DNA of 64,000 bases from Devosia litorisediminis (lineage in GTDB: Bacteria; Pseudomonadota; Alphaproteobacteria; Rhizobiales; Devosiaceae): contig NZ_JAGXTP010000001.1 of assembly GCF_018334155.1 (NCBI RefSeq), positions 1,364,001 to 1,428,000 on the forward strand, in the 5' to 3' direction. Every line of letters starts with the position of its first letter. Position 1 is the stretch's first letter. The position numbers and the translations under genes are program-made. The notes beneath the pieces are model-generated. The model was not told where the DNA came from. It made no database searches and saw only the letters and a program-made list of their open reading frames with translations. This document shows positions 55,764 through 64,000 of the stretch, in pieces.

Positions 55764-57164
55764 ATGCCTCAAATCCTGATGCCCGCGCTGTCGCCCACGA
55801 TGGAAGAGGGAAAACTCTCCAAATGGCTGGTCAAGGTCGGCGATACCGTCGCGCCCGGCGATGTGCTGGCTGAGATCGAGACCGATAAGGCGACCATGGA
55901 AGTCGAGTCGGTCGATAGCGGCGTCGTCAAGGAATTGATGATCGAGGAAGGCACTGAAGGCGTAAAGGTCAATACACCGATCGCTCTGGTGCTCGGTGAA
56001 GGCGAAGAGGCCGGGGAAGCAACGCCCAAGGTCGCTGAACAGACAGCTTCAGCCGATCCCAAGGCCGAGAGCGCCGCCAGCGAACAGGCCAGCGTGCCCG
56101 CTGAAGCCAAGGCGCCGGCTGCGGCCGAAGCCCCCAAGTTCGTAGCCCAGGATGATCCCGATTTGCCCGAAGGCGTCGAGATGGTCGAGATGACCGTGCG
56201 CCAGGCGCTGAACGAGGCGATGGCCGAAGAGCTGCGCCGCGACAAGGACGTGTTCGTGATGGGTGAGGAGGTTGCTGAATATCAGGGCGCCTACAAGATC
56301 ACCCAGAACCTGCTGCAGGAATTCGGTCCTGAGCGCGTTATCGACACGCCTATTACCGAGCACGGCTTTGCCGGTCTGGCTGTTGGTGCCGCGTTTGCCG
56401 GTCTTAAGCCAATCGTTGAATTCATGACCTGGAACTTTGCCATGCAGGCAATCGACCAGATCATCAACTCGGCTGCCAAGCAGCTTTACATGTCGGGCGG
56501 CCAGGTGACCGCGCCCATGGTGTTCCGTGGTCCCAATGGTGTGGCATCGCGCGTTGGCGCCCAGCATAGCCAGGACTATTCGAGCTGGTATGCGCATGTG
56601 CCCGGTCTGACAGTGATCGCGCCCTATAGCGCGGCTGATGCCAAGGGTCTGCTCAAAGCTGCCATTCGCTCACCCAATCCGGTGATCTTCCTCGAAAACG
56701 AGATCTTGTACGGGTCAACCGGACTGGTGCCCAAGGTCGACGATTTCGTGTTGCCAATTGGTAAGGCACGCATTGCCCGCAAGGGTGCCGATGTGACCAT
56801 TGTGTCGTTCTCCATGGGTATGCGTTATGCGACCCAGGCCACCGAGAAGCTGGTGGCGGCGGGTGTCGATGTCGAATTGATCGACCTGCGCACGCTGCGG
56901 CCGCTGGACAGTGATACGGTCATCGAGTCGGTCAAGAAGACCGGCCGTCTGGTGACGGTTGAAGAGGGCTGGCCACAGGGTGGCATCGGCGCCGAGCTGT
57001 CTGCGCGGGTGATGGAACAGGCGTTTGACTATCTGGATGCGCCCGTGATGCGCGTGACCGGCAAGGATGTGCCGATGCCCTATGCTGCCAACCTCGAAAA
57101 ACTGGCGCTGCCCAATGTCGATGAAGTTATCGCGGCGGTGAACGCCGTCACCTACCGTTCGTAA
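55764..57164 (+). CDS. pdhB: Pyruvate dehydrogenase E1 component subunit beta with N-terminal lipoyl domain
   Basis: 466 residues. Residues 1-80 are a lipoyl domain ([21 protein letters not shown]) with the lipoylated lysine K42 in the ETDKATME turn; an Ala/Pro/Glu-rich linker runs to about 140; then the transketolase-like E1-beta ([38 protein letters not shown]). E1-beta with its own lipoyl domain is characteristic of alphaproteobacteria. The ATG at 55764 is used; the open frame from 55725 overlaps the preceding gene. Confidence 0.96.
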   Translation: MPQILMPALSPTMEEGKLSKWLVKVGDTVAPGDVLAEIETDKATMEVESVDSGVVKELMIEEGTEGVKVNTPIALVLGEGEEAGEATPKVAEQTASADPKAESAASEQASVPAEAKAPAAAEAPKFVAQDDPDLPEGVEMVEMTVRQALNEAMAEELRRDKDVFVMGEEVAEYQGAYKITQNLLQEFGPERVIDTPITEHGFAGLAVGAAFAGLKPIVEFMTWNFAMQAIDQIINSAAKQLYMSGGQVTAPMVFRGPNGVASRVGAQHSQDYSSWYAHVPGLTVIAPYSAADAKGLLKAAIRSPNPVIFLENEILYGSTGLVPKVDDFVLPIGKARIARKGADVTIVSFSMGMRYATQATEKLVAAGVDVELIDLRTLRPLDSDTVIESVKKTGRLVTVEEGWPQGGIGAELSARVMEQAFDYLDAPVMRVTGKDVPMPYAANLEKLALPNVDEVIAAVNAVTYRS

Positions 57165-57175
57165 GGAGATTTGGG

Positions 57176-58546
57176 ATGCCGATTGATATCACCATGCCGG
57201 CGCTCTCTCCCACGATGGAAGAGGGCAAGCTTGCCAAGTGGCACGTCAAGGAGGGCGACAGCGTCTCCTCGGGTGACGTGATCGCCGAAATTGAGACCGA
57301 CAAGGCCACCATGGAAGTCGAGGCCGTCGATGAGGGCAAGATCGGCAAGATCATGGTTGCCGAAGGCACTGACAATGTGAAGGTCAATGCCGTGATTGCC
57401 GTGCTGTTGCAGGAAGGCGAAAGCGCCGACGACATGGCTGCTGCGCCCAAGGCCGAGGCTCCCAAGGCTGAAACGCCGAAAGCTGAAGCCCCCAAGGCGG
57501 CAGAACCTGCCAAGGATGCCGGCACGATCATGCGGGCCGATGCGGCTACCCAGACCGCGCCCACGGCCAAGGCCGACCCTGCGCCGGCGCCCGCCAAGCC
57601 GGCTGGTGGCAAGGTGTTCGCCTCGCCGCTGGCGCGCCGTCTGGCCAAGGAAGCGGGGATTGATGTTGCCGCCATTTCCGGCACCGGTCCCAAAGGTCGC
57701 GTGGTCAAAACGGACGTGGAAGCGGCTAAGTCGGGCAAGACCCCGCTCAAGGCTGCCGCGTCCGCTGCTGGCGCTTCGGTTGGTGCGGCTGCACCTGCCG
57801 GTGGCATGAGCAAGGAACAGGTTATCGCGCTCTATGAAGAGGGCAGCTACGAACTGGTGCCCAATGATGGCATGCGCAAGGTCGTTGCTGCGCGCCTGAC
57901 CGAATCCAAGCAGACCGTGCCGCACTTCTATCTGACGCTGGATTGCCGGATTGACGCGCTGCTCGACGCGCGGGCGCAGATCAATGCACAGGCGCCCAAG
58001 AGCAAGGAAGGCAAGCCTGCCTACAAGCTCTCGGTCAATGACTTCGTGATGAAGGCGTGGGCCGTCGCGCTGCAACGCGTACCGCTGGCCAATGCGACCT
58101 GGGCCGGCGACAGCATTTTGTATCACAAGCGCAGCGACGTTGCGGTTGCTGTGGCGGTGCCCGGTGGGCTGTTTACGCCCGTGGTCAAGAGCTGCGATAC
58201 GCTCAGCCTGCGCGAGATTTCCGACAAGGTGAAAGACCTTGCAACGCGCGCCAAGTCCAAGAAGCTGGCGCCGCATGAATATCAGGGCGGGGCTTCCTCG
58301 GTGTCCAATCTGGGCATGTTCGGGATCACCAATTTTGCGGCAGTGATCAATCCGCCCCATGGCACGATCCTGGCCGTGGGCGTTGGCGAAGAACGCGTTT
58401 TCCCCGACAAGGGTGAGATCAAGATCGGCAACTTCATGACGGTGACGCTGAGCTGCGATCACCGCGCGGTTGACGGGGCTCTGGGCGCTGAACTGCTCGG
58501 CGTGTTCAAGGGGCTGATCGAAAACCCCGTCATGATGCTGGCCTAG
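57176..58546 (+). CDS. pdhC: Dihydrolipoamide acetyltransferase (PDH E2 component)
   Basis: 456 residues. One N-terminal lipoyl domain with the modified lysine K43 in [10 protein letters not shown], an Ala/Pro/Lys-rich linker with the repeat [17 protein letters not shown], a peripheral subunit-binding domain ([32 protein letters not shown]), then the catalytic domain. The active-site HxxxDG is [14 protein letters not shown] near the C-terminus. Follows pdhB by 11 bases with AAGGAG upstream of its ATG. Confidence 0.97.
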   Translation: MPIDITMPALSPTMEEGKLAKWHVKEGDSVSSGDVIAEIETDKATMEVEAVDEGKIGKIMVAEGTDNVKVNAVIAVLLQEGESADDMAAAPKAEAPKAETPKAEAPKAAEPAKDAGTIMRADAATQTAPTAKADPAPAPAKPAGGKVFASPLARRLAKEAGIDVAAISGTGPKGRVVKTDVEAAKSGKTPLKAAASAAGASVGAAAPAGGMSKEQVIALYEEGSYELVPNDGMRKVVAARLTESKQTVPHFYLTLDCRIDALLDARAQINAQAPKSKEGKPAYKLSVNDFVMKAWAVALQRVPLANATWAGDSILYHKRSDVAVAVAVPGGLFTPVVKSCDTLSLREISDKVKDLATRAKSKKLAPHEYQGGASSVSNLGMFGITNFAAVINPPHGTILAVGVGEERVFPDKGEIKIGNFMTVTLSCDHRAVDGALGAELLGVFKGLIENPVMMLA

Positions 58547-58556
58547 GGGCAGGGAC

Positions 58557-59204
58557 ATGAAAACCATTCTGGCCTATGGCGACAGCCTGACTTTCGGTGC
58601 CAATCCGACTGGTGGTCCGCGGCACGCTTTTGCGGATCGCTGGCCCAGCGCGCTTGAAGCTGGCCTTGCCGGCAAGGCGCGGGTGATCGCCGAAGGCCTT
58701 GGTGGTCGCACGACGGCGTCGGATGACTGGTACGCCAATGCGGACCGCAATGGCGCCCGCATTCTGCCCACGCTGCTGGAAAGCCACAGTCCGCTGGACC
58801 TGGTGATCATCATGCTGGGGACCAATGACCTCAAGCCCGCCATTTGCGGCTCGGCGCTGGAAGCCTCGTTCGGCATGCGCCGGCTGGTGCATGTTGTGCG
58901 CGGTCACTACGCGGGCAAGGGCGAAACGGCCCCCAAGATCATGCTGGTGGCGCCACCGCTGGTTTGCGAGAGCGAGAACGCCGACATGATGGGTCACTTC
59001 GGTGGCTATACGCACGGGCTCGAACAATCGAGCCAGTTTGCGGCCCATTATGCGCGGCGGGCCGAAGAGCTTGATACCGGCTTTTTTGACGCTTCGACGG
59101 TGGCCGTTGCCGATCCTGAAGACGGCGTTCATCTGGACGCAAAGAATACGCGGGCGATTGGCGAGGTCCTGGTGCCTGTCGTTACATCCATGTTGGGTCT
59201 CTGA
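58557..59204 (+). CDS. SGNH/GDSL hydrolase family protein
   Basis: A 215-residue serine esterase-type protein. Block I is LAYGDSLTFGANP (nucleophile Ser), block III LGTNDLKPAICG, and the C-terminal DGVHLDAKNTRAIG supplies Asp and His. No signal peptide, so probably cytoplasmic; the substrate is unknown (arylesterase or lipase-like). It sits between pdhC and lpdA in the same direction, a position also occupied by such a gene in several rhizobia. Confidence 0.88.
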   Translation: MKTILAYGDSLTFGANPTGGPRHAFADRWPSALEAGLAGKARVIAEGLGGRTTASDDWYANADRNGARILPTLLESHSPLDLVIIMLGTNDLKPAICGSALEASFGMRRLVHVVRGHYAGKGETAPKIMLVAPPLVCESENADMMGHFGGYTHGLEQSSQFAAHYARRAEELDTGFFDASTVAVADPEDGVHLDAKNTRAIGEVLVPVVTSMLGL

Positions 59205-59234
59205 CCCGCTTCATCGACTATTCTGGAGGCCCAA

Positions 59235-60674
59235 ATGGCTGACCAATACGACCTTCTCGTTATCGGCGCCGGTCCCGGCGGTTATGTTGCCGCGATCCGT
59301 GGCGCGCAGCTGGGCATGAAGGTGGGCATTATCGAGCGCGAGCATATGGCTGGCATCTGCTCGAACTGGGGCTGTATCCCGACCAAGGCGCTGCTGCGCT
59401 CTGCCGAAGTCTATGGCCATATGAGCCATGCCAAGGATTACGGGCTGACCGCCGAGAAATTCGGCTTCGATATTGACGGTGTGGTCAAGCGTTCGCGCGC
59501 CATTGCGGCGCAGATGAACAATGGCGTGCAGTTCCTGATGAAGAAGAACAAGATCGACATCATCTGGGGCGAGGCCGAAATCACCAAGCCTGGTGAGGTC
59601 AAAGTCGCGCCGACCAAGAAGAAGATCGTCGAGCCGCAGGGCCCTGTGCCCAAGAATGCGCTGGGCGAAGGCACCTACAAGGCCAAGAACATCATTATCG
59701 CAACCGGTGCGCGGCCCCGCGTGCTGCCCGGTATCGAGCCTGATGGCGACAAGATCTGGACCTATTTCGAAGCCATGAAGCCCGCCGCGATGCCCAAATC
59801 GCTGGTGGTGATGGGTTCGGGCGCCATTGGCGTGGAGTTTGCCTCGTTCTACCGCTCGATGGGCGCCGAGGTGACCATCATTGAATTGCTGCCGCAGATC
59901 ATGCCGGTCGAAGACGCCGAAATTTCTGCCCTGGCCCGCAAGCGGCTGGAAAAGCGCGGCATCAAGATCATGACCGAGGCCAAGGTTGCCAAGGTTGAAA
60001 AGACCAAGGATGGCGTGATTGCCCATGTCGAGCTGAAATCAGGCGAGAAGCAGCAAATTGCTGGCGACAAGCTGATCTCGGCGATTGGCGTGATGTGCAA
60101 TATCGAGGGCATCGGCCTGGAGAAGGTCGGGGTCAAAACCGAGCGCGGCGCCATTGTCATCGACGGCTACGGCAAGACCAATGTCGATGGCATCTGGGCG
60201 ATTGGCGATGTGGCGGGCCCACCCATGCTGGCGCACAAGGCCGAGCATGAGGCCGTGATTACAGTCGAAAAGATCGCCGGCATGAAGGTGCACGGGCTCA
60301 ACAAGCTGCTGGTGCCCGGTTGCACCTATTGCGAGCCGCAGGTGGCCAGCGTCGGTCTGACCGAAGCCAAGGCCAAGGAAGCCGGTCGTGAGATCAAGGT
60401 TGGCCGCTTCCCGTTCATCGGCAATGGCAAGGCGATTGCGCTGGGCGAGCCTGACGGGCTGGTCAAGACGATCTTTGATGCCAAGACCGGCGAATTGCTG
60501 GGTGCCCACATGATCGGTGCCGAAGTGACCGAGTTGATCCAGGGCTTTGTGGTGGCGATGAACCTCGAGACCACCGAGGAAGAACTGATGCACACCATCT
60601 TCCCGCATCCCACGCTGAGCGAGACGATGAAGGAAAGTGTGCTGGATGCTTATGGTCGCGCGCTGAACATGTAG
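59235..60674 (+). CDS. lpdA: Dihydrolipoyl dehydrogenase (E3)
   Basis: FAD enzyme that reoxidises lipoyl groups of E2 with NAD+; 479 residues. FAD motif VIGAGPGGYVAAIRG, redox cysteines C42 and C47 in GICSNWGCIPTKALL, NAD motif MGSGAIGVEFASFYRSMGAEVTIIE, and the C-terminal HPHPTLSETMKESV with the catalytic His-Glu pair. The spacing CSNWGC differs in wording from the common CLNVGC, but keeps the C-x4-C disulfide. Last gene of the PDH cluster; could serve other 2-oxo acid complexes too. Confidence 0.95.
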   Translation: MADQYDLLVIGAGPGGYVAAIRGAQLGMKVGIIEREHMAGICSNWGCIPTKALLRSAEVYGHMSHAKDYGLTAEKFGFDIDGVVKRSRAIAAQMNNGVQFLMKKNKIDIIWGEAEITKPGEVKVAPTKKKIVEPQGPVPKNALGEGTYKAKNIIIATGARPRVLPGIEPDGDKIWTYFEAMKPAAMPKSLVVMGSGAIGVEFASFYRSMGAEVTIIELLPQIMPVEDAEISALARKRLEKRGIKIMTEAKVAKVEKTKDGVIAHVELKSGEKQQIAGDKLISAIGVMCNIEGIGLEKVGVKTERGAIVIDGYGKTNVDGIWAIGDVAGPPMLAHKAEHEAVITVEKIAGMKVHGLNKLLVPGCTYCEPQVASVGLTEAKAKEAGREIKVGRFPFIGNGKAIALGEPDGLVKTIFDAKTGELLGAHMIGAEVTELIQGFVVAMNLETTEEELMHTIFPHPTLSETMKESVLDAYGRALNM

Positions 60675-60694
60675 CGCCCGACGTTTTCCACTGC

Positions 60695-60725
60695 CTATCC
60701 ACAGGTTTTCAGAAAGTTATCCACA
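60695..60725 (+). promoter_or_regulatory. Pair of DnaA-box-like sites before the Gfo/Idh/MocA gene
   Basis: TTATCCACA (60717-60725) is a perfect DnaA box and overlaps the ATG of the next gene by one base. CTATCCACA (60695-60703) differs at one base, has the same orientation and lies 22 bases (two helix turns) upstream. Confidence 0.5.
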
Positions 60726-61771
60726 TGGTCAAAGCGATACAAATCGGTCTGGGACATTGGGGATTCAGCTGGACCAAGGACGTTATCCCCAATGTTCCCA
60801 CTGTTGAGATGGTGGGGTATGTGGATTCCAATCCTGACGCCACCAAGCGGGTACAGGACGAACTGGGGATCGACGCCAAGAGCTGCTTTTTGAGCCTGGA
60901 CGATGCGGTCGCGGCGGTTGATGCGGATCTGGCGATCTGCACGCTGCGGACCGAAGCGCACTATCCGGTGGTCAAGCAGGCCCTGGAACTGGGGCTCAAT
61001 GTGCTCGTGGAGAAGCCGTTCGCCTCGACCATCGCCCAGGCAAAGGAACTGGTGGCATTGGCCAAAGCCAAGGGCCGGGTGCTGATGGTCAGCCAGAACT
61101 ATCGCTTCCAGTCTGCACCCATCGCCGTGGCCGAGCTGATCGGGGCGCAGAAGTTCGGGCCGGTCAATCTGGTGTCGATCGACTTCAGGCGCCATGCGCC
61201 CAGCCAGGGCTATCGCTACTGGGATATGCCTGATCCGCTGCTGGCGGACATGTCGATCCATCACTTCGATCTGATGCGCATGGTGCTCGGTGACGAGCCC
61301 AAGCGCGTATCGTGCCGCACCTGGAACCCGCCAGCCAGCCCGTTCGGGCATCATCCGATCGGGGTGGCGACGCTGGAGTTCGAAAAGGGGACGATCGTTT
61401 CCTATCGCGGTTCGTGGATGAGCAGCGGGCCGGTGACGCCGTGGTCGGGGGAGTGGACCATGGATTGCTCTGATGGCGAGATCATCTGGAGCTCGCGCGA
61501 TCATTTCATGGGCAAGGCGGGGCCGGACCGGCTGGCGCTGCGCGAACGGGATGGTGATGCGGTGCCCGTGGCACTGGCCGATGTTGCGCTGGCAGACCGC
61601 ATGGGGACGCTGGGAGCGATCGCCAAGACCATCGAGACGGGTGCTGCGCCGGCGCGGTTCAGCTCGGGCGAAGACAATCTGCATTCGCTGGCGCTGGTGC
61701 AGGCGACCATCCAGTCGGCCGCACGTGGCGGCGAATGGATTGAAATCGCCGATGTCATGGCCTCGGCGTAG
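60725..61771 (+). CDS. Gfo/Idh/MocA family oxidoreductase
   Basis: A 348-residue NAD(P)-dependent oxidoreductase, probably acting on a sugar or inositol derivative. The Rossmann start is IQIGLGHWGFSWTKDVI (GxGxxG), the conserved NVLVEKPFASTIAQAKELV contains the EKP motif, and the C-terminal substrate domain has DMSIHHFDLMRMVLG. It follows the PDH cluster but is not related to it in function. The ATG at 60725 lies within a DnaA-box-like sequence. Confidence 0.9.
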   Translation: MVKAIQIGLGHWGFSWTKDVIPNVPTVEMVGYVDSNPDATKRVQDELGIDAKSCFLSLDDAVAAVDADLAICTLRTEAHYPVVKQALELGLNVLVEKPFASTIAQAKELVALAKAKGRVLMVSQNYRFQSAPIAVAELIGAQKFGPVNLVSIDFRRHAPSQGYRYWDMPDPLLADMSIHHFDLMRMVLGDEPKRVSCRTWNPPASPFGHHPIGVATLEFEKGTIVSYRGSWMSSGPVTPWSGEWTMDCSDGEIIWSSRDHFMGKAGPDRLALRERDGDAVPVALADVALADRMGTLGAIAKTIETGAAPARFSSGEDNLHSLALVQATIQSAARGGEWIEIADVMASA

Positions 61772-61850
61772 CGCAGGTAAACATCTGGGAAGCCTTGAAG
61801 CAGGGCAGGCGAGACGCAATATCTCACCGACAACTTCAGGGGGACTGAAT

Positions 61851-62150
61851 ATGGCACTACCGGAACGACAAACCACAGGCGGCGGCTTTACAATGGGTCA
61901 GAACAATAATCGATCGGCGCTGATGTTTATCGGCATCGGCCTGCTGGCAGGGTTTCTGGCCAGTCTGATCGTTGGTGGCGGCGGGCTGATCACCTATCTG
62001 GTGAGCGGTGTGGTCGGTTCCTTCGTGGGGGGATATCTGTTCAACGCGCTGCGGATCAATCTTGGTATCCGCAACGAACTGCTGCGGCAGATCGTGACCT
62101 CAACGGTCGGCGCCATCATAGTCGTGCTGCTGGCACGGCTGATTGCTTAG
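61851..62150 (+). CDS. GlsB/YeaQ/YmgE family (transglycosylase-associated) membrane protein
   Basis: A 99-residue protein with three predicted helices; the core ALMFIGIGLLAGFLASLIVGGGG followed by LVSGVVGSFVGGYLFNALRI matches this small stress-linked family. A hydrophilic Gly/Asn-rich N-terminal extension of about 24 residues precedes it. GGGGAC lies before the ATG. Function is not known; E. coli members respond to acid and stationary phase. lipA follows 15 bases later. Confidence 0.82.
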   Translation: MALPERQTTGGGFTMGQNNNRSALMFIGIGLLAGFLASLIVGGGGLITYLVSGVVGSFVGGYLFNALRINLGIRNELLRQIVTSTVGAIIVVLLARLIA

Positions 62151-62165
62151 AAGTCAGGACATCCC

Positions 62166-63119
62166 TTGGTCACACTGATCGACAATTCCGCGCTCAAGCC
62201 ACGCCACCCCGAAAAGGCCAACAGGCCTGACAGCGTGGTGCTGCGCAAGCCGGACTGGATCCGCGTCAAGGCGCCGGGTTCGCCGGTTTACAAGGAGACC
62301 CAGCAGATCGTGCGTGAGCACGGGCTGGTGACGGTGTGCGAGGAGGCCGGCTGCCCCAATATTGGCGAGTGCTGGAGCAAGAAGCACGCGACCATGATGA
62401 TCATGGGCGAAATCTGTACGCGCGCCTGCGCCTTCTGCAATGTACGTACCGGCATGCCCGGTCCGCTCGATGCCAGTGAGCCGGAAAAGGTCGCCAGTGC
62501 GGTCGAAAAGCTTGGGCTTGAGCATGTGGTGATCACCTCGGTGGACCGGGATGATCTGGCCGATGGCGGGGCGCAGCACTTTGCCGACGTGATCCTGGCG
62601 ATCCGGGCCCGTAATCCCAAGACCACTATTGAAATCCTGACACCGGACTTCCTGCGCAAGGATGGCGCGCTCGAAGTGGTGGTGGCGGCCAAGCCAGACG
62701 TGTTCAACCACAATCTGGAAACCGTTCCGTCGAAATATCTCAAGGTGCGCCCCGGTGCGCGCTATTTCCACTCAATCCGTCTGCTGCAGCGGGTCAAGGA
62801 ACTCGACCCCACCATGTTCACCAAATCGGGCATCATGGTCGGGCTTGGCGAGGAGCGGAATGAAGTGCTGCAATTGATGGATGACTTGCGCTCTGCAGAG
62901 GTGGATTTCCTGACCATCGGCCAGTATCTGCAGCCGACCAAAAAGCATACGCCGCTGATCCGCTTTGTGACGCCGGACGAGTTCAAGTCCTATGCGACGG
63001 TGGCGACGGCCAAGGGGTTCTCGCTTGTTTCATCGAGCCCGCTGACCCGCTCTTCGCATCATGCCGGTGAAGACTTTGCCGCGCTCAAGGCGGCCCGGAT
63101 GGCAAAGCTGGGTCACTGA
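62166..63119 (+). CDS. lipA: Lipoyl synthase
   Basis: Radical SAM enzyme that inserts two sulfurs into octanoyl groups on lipoyl domains, needed for PdhB and PdhC made from the genes just upstream; 317 residues. The auxiliary cluster cysteines are C58, C63 and C69 ([12 protein letters not shown]), the radical SAM cluster C84, C88 and C91 (CTRACAFC), and the conserved C-terminal [13 protein letters not shown] carries the serine ligand. The start is TTG at 62166. It overlaps the next gene by one base. Confidence 0.97.
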   Translation: MVTLIDNSALKPRHPEKANRPDSVVLRKPDWIRVKAPGSPVYKETQQIVREHGLVTVCEEAGCPNIGECWSKKHATMMIMGEICTRACAFCNVRTGMPGPLDASEPEKVASAVEKLGLEHVVITSVDRDDLADGGAQHFADVILAIRARNPKTTIEILTPDFLRKDGALEVVVAAKPDVFNHNLETVPSKYLKVRPGARYFHSIRLLQRVKELDPTMFTKSGIMVGLGEERNEVLQLMDDLRSAEVDFLTIGQYLQPTKKHTPLIRFVTPDEFKSYATVATAKGFSLVSSSPLTRSSHHAGEDFAALKAARMAKLGH

Positions 63120-63562
63120 TGAAACGCTTCTTCGAGCGGCATGTGCCGCATCTGCCGCAGCGCATGTTTCAGATCGTGTCAGATCTGCCGGACTATCCGC
63201 GCTTCATCCCCAACTGCAAGGCGATGGACGTGCGGCCAGATCCGGCAGCGGGATCGCCCAATGTGCAACTGGCCAAGATGACGTTGAATTTCGGACCTAT
63301 CACCCAGGCCTATACCAGCCGGGTGACCAGCGATCCCGAGGCACTGACCATTTCGGCCAAGGCCGTCGATGGCCCGTTTGCCTATCTCGATAGTGTCTGG
63401 CGCTTTGAGGCCGAGGGCATGGGCACGCGGGTGCGCTTCGAAATCGACTTCAAGATATCCAATCCCTTCGTGGCAGCCGTGGCCGAGCCGGCCTTTGCGG
63501 CCAAGCAGGAAGAGATCATGCAGGCGTTCTGCGACGAGGCAGACCGGCGCTTCGGGAACTAG
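63119..63562 (+). CDS. RatA/Coq10-like START-domain protein
   Basis: A 147-residue SRPBCC/START-like protein, with HLPQRMFQIVSDLPDYPRFIPNCKAMDV at the N-terminus and SVWRFEAEGMGTRVRFEIDFKISNPFVAAVAEPAFA at the C-terminus. Homologues are called ubiquinone-binding protein Coq10 or toxin RatA; a lipid or quinone-binding role is the more likely one in alphaproteobacteria. The ATG overlaps the lipA stop (TGATG). It converges on cinA. Confidence 0.9.
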   Translation: MKRFFERHVPHLPQRMFQIVSDLPDYPRFIPNCKAMDVRPDPAAGSPNVQLAKMTLNFGPITQAYTSRVTSDPEALTISAKAVDGPFAYLDSVWRFEAEGMGTRVRFEIDFKISNPFVAAVAEPAFAAKQEEIMQAFCDEADRRFGN

Positions 63563-63584
63563 CCCAGAGCGCGGCTGGGCCCGT

Positions 63585-64000
63585 TCAGTCCTGCGTGCCG
63601 GTGAGAACCTCGACCACCAGATCAAGTGCGGCATTGACGCTGGCCTGGCGAATTTCGGCGCGTCCGAGATCGCCAAAACGGTGTTCGATGACCACGGTGG
63701 CCAGTTCGGACGAGACCGCCACATAGACCAGACCGACCGGCTTCTTTTCGGAGCCACCATCGGGGCCGGCAATGCCGGTGACCGCGACGGCGAAATCGGC
63801 GTGGGCCGTGTTGCGGGCACCGTCGGCCATGGCGCGGGCGACCTGGTTACTGACAGCGCCATAGTCACGGATCAGGCGGGCCTGCACATGGATCATGCGG
63901 GCCTTGGCGTCATTGGCGTAGGTAATGTATCCGCCAAAGAACGCCTTTGAGGCGCCGGGCACATCGGTGAGCGCGGCGGCGACAAGGCCGCCAGTGCAGC
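63585..64000 (-). CDS. cinA: CinA family protein (nicotinamide-nucleotide amidase domain), 5' end outside window
   Basis: At least 138 residues are visible, ending TGA at 63585; the gene continues beyond the right edge. The first visible codons read CTGGLVAAALTDVPGASKAFFGGYITYANDAK, then VAVTGIAGPDGGSEKKPVGLVYVAV, the signature of the CinA C-terminal amidase domain that deamidates NMN. In relatives the stand-alone 160-residue form lies here next to ispDF; whether the N-terminal domain is present cannot be seen. Confidence 0.92.
   Translation of the reverse strand, partial: CTGGLVAAALTDVPGASKAFFGGYITYANDAKARMIHVQARLIRDYGAVSNQVARAMADGARNTAHADFAVAVTGIAGPDGGSEKKPVGLVYVAVSSELATVVIEHRFGDLGRAEIRQASVNAALDLVVEVLTGTQD

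Noticed and set aside
1..64000. CRISPR arrays, prophage, insertion sequences, tRNA or rRNA genes
   Set aside because: I saw no regularly spaced direct repeats, transposase or integrase motifs, tRNA cloverleaf signatures or rRNA-like segments. This was a reading by eye, so a short degenerate tRNA could be missed.

Overview
The window looks like a chromosomal stretch of an alphaproteobacterium of the order Hyphomicrobiales (Rhizobiales). GC is high (about 60% by eye). Several gene orders are the ones I know from that order: birA-rnj-(DUF1467)-proS-lolC-lolD; dinB-DUF3572 facing divK-pleD; rnr-DUF983 near rpmG; purN-purM facing AI-2E permease-hdaA-ppk-ppx with rnd and aspS beyond; ftsB-pdhA-pdhB(with lipoyl domain)-pdhC-lpdA followed by lipA-ratA facing cinA. 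A Devosia-like genome is my best guess, but the window has no rRNA to confirm it. I found no phage, insertion sequence, CRISPR array, tRNA or rRNA.

Layout. 1-6.1 kb: end of birA, RNase J, a DUF1467 membrane protein, a candidate small RNA, ProRS and the Lol lipoprotein-export ABC genes. 6.1-11.8 kb: a leftward block (HIT protein, fused fatty-acid-hydroxylase/SDR protein, GNAT, GDPD, RidA, DNA polymerase IV, DUF3572). 11.8-14.3 kb: the cell-cycle and c-di-GMP genes divK and pleD, a structured intergenic region, and rpmG. 14.4-27.1 kb: mostly leftward DUF983, RNase R, topoisomerase I, DprA, PlsY, an apparently inactive dihydroorotase paralogue and PyrB, with rightward DUF1761, dipeptidase and aldo/keto reductase genes between them. 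27.2-29.5 kb: a DUF4345/NmrA gene pair divergent from an AraC regulator. 29.5-37.2 kb: ruvX, then gatC, gatA and gatB, interspersed with two GNATs, a chorismate mutase, a DUF998 protein and a lone YjhX-type protein. 37.2-41.4 kb: a Pro-rich small protein, an EamA transporter, purN-purM and a permease. 41.3-49 kb: hdaA, polyphosphate kinase and exopolyphosphatase, RNase D, AspRS. 49-53.7 kb: an EAL-domain protein behind a CtrA-like site, and malic enzyme. 53.8-64 kb: ftsB, the pyruvate dehydrogenase operon with two extra genes inside it, an oxidoreductase behind DnaA boxes, lipoate synthase, a START-domain protein and the end of cinA.

How the genes connect. GatCAB, together with an AspRS that carries the non-discriminating-type histidine, implies that Asn-tRNA and/or Gln-tRNA is made by the indirect route. 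DivK, PleD, HdaA, the EAL protein and the candidate CtrA and DnaA sites all touch cell-cycle control. LipA supplies the lipoyl cofactor needed by the three PDH components.

Most of the window is ordinary core genome. The observations most worth following are the two non-coding RNA candidates (upstream of proS, and between pleD and rpmG), the CtrA-type site before the EAL gene, the DnaA boxes at 60.7 kb, the inactive dihydroorotase and the fused hydroxylase/SDR protein. I did not find a clearly new multi-gene system.
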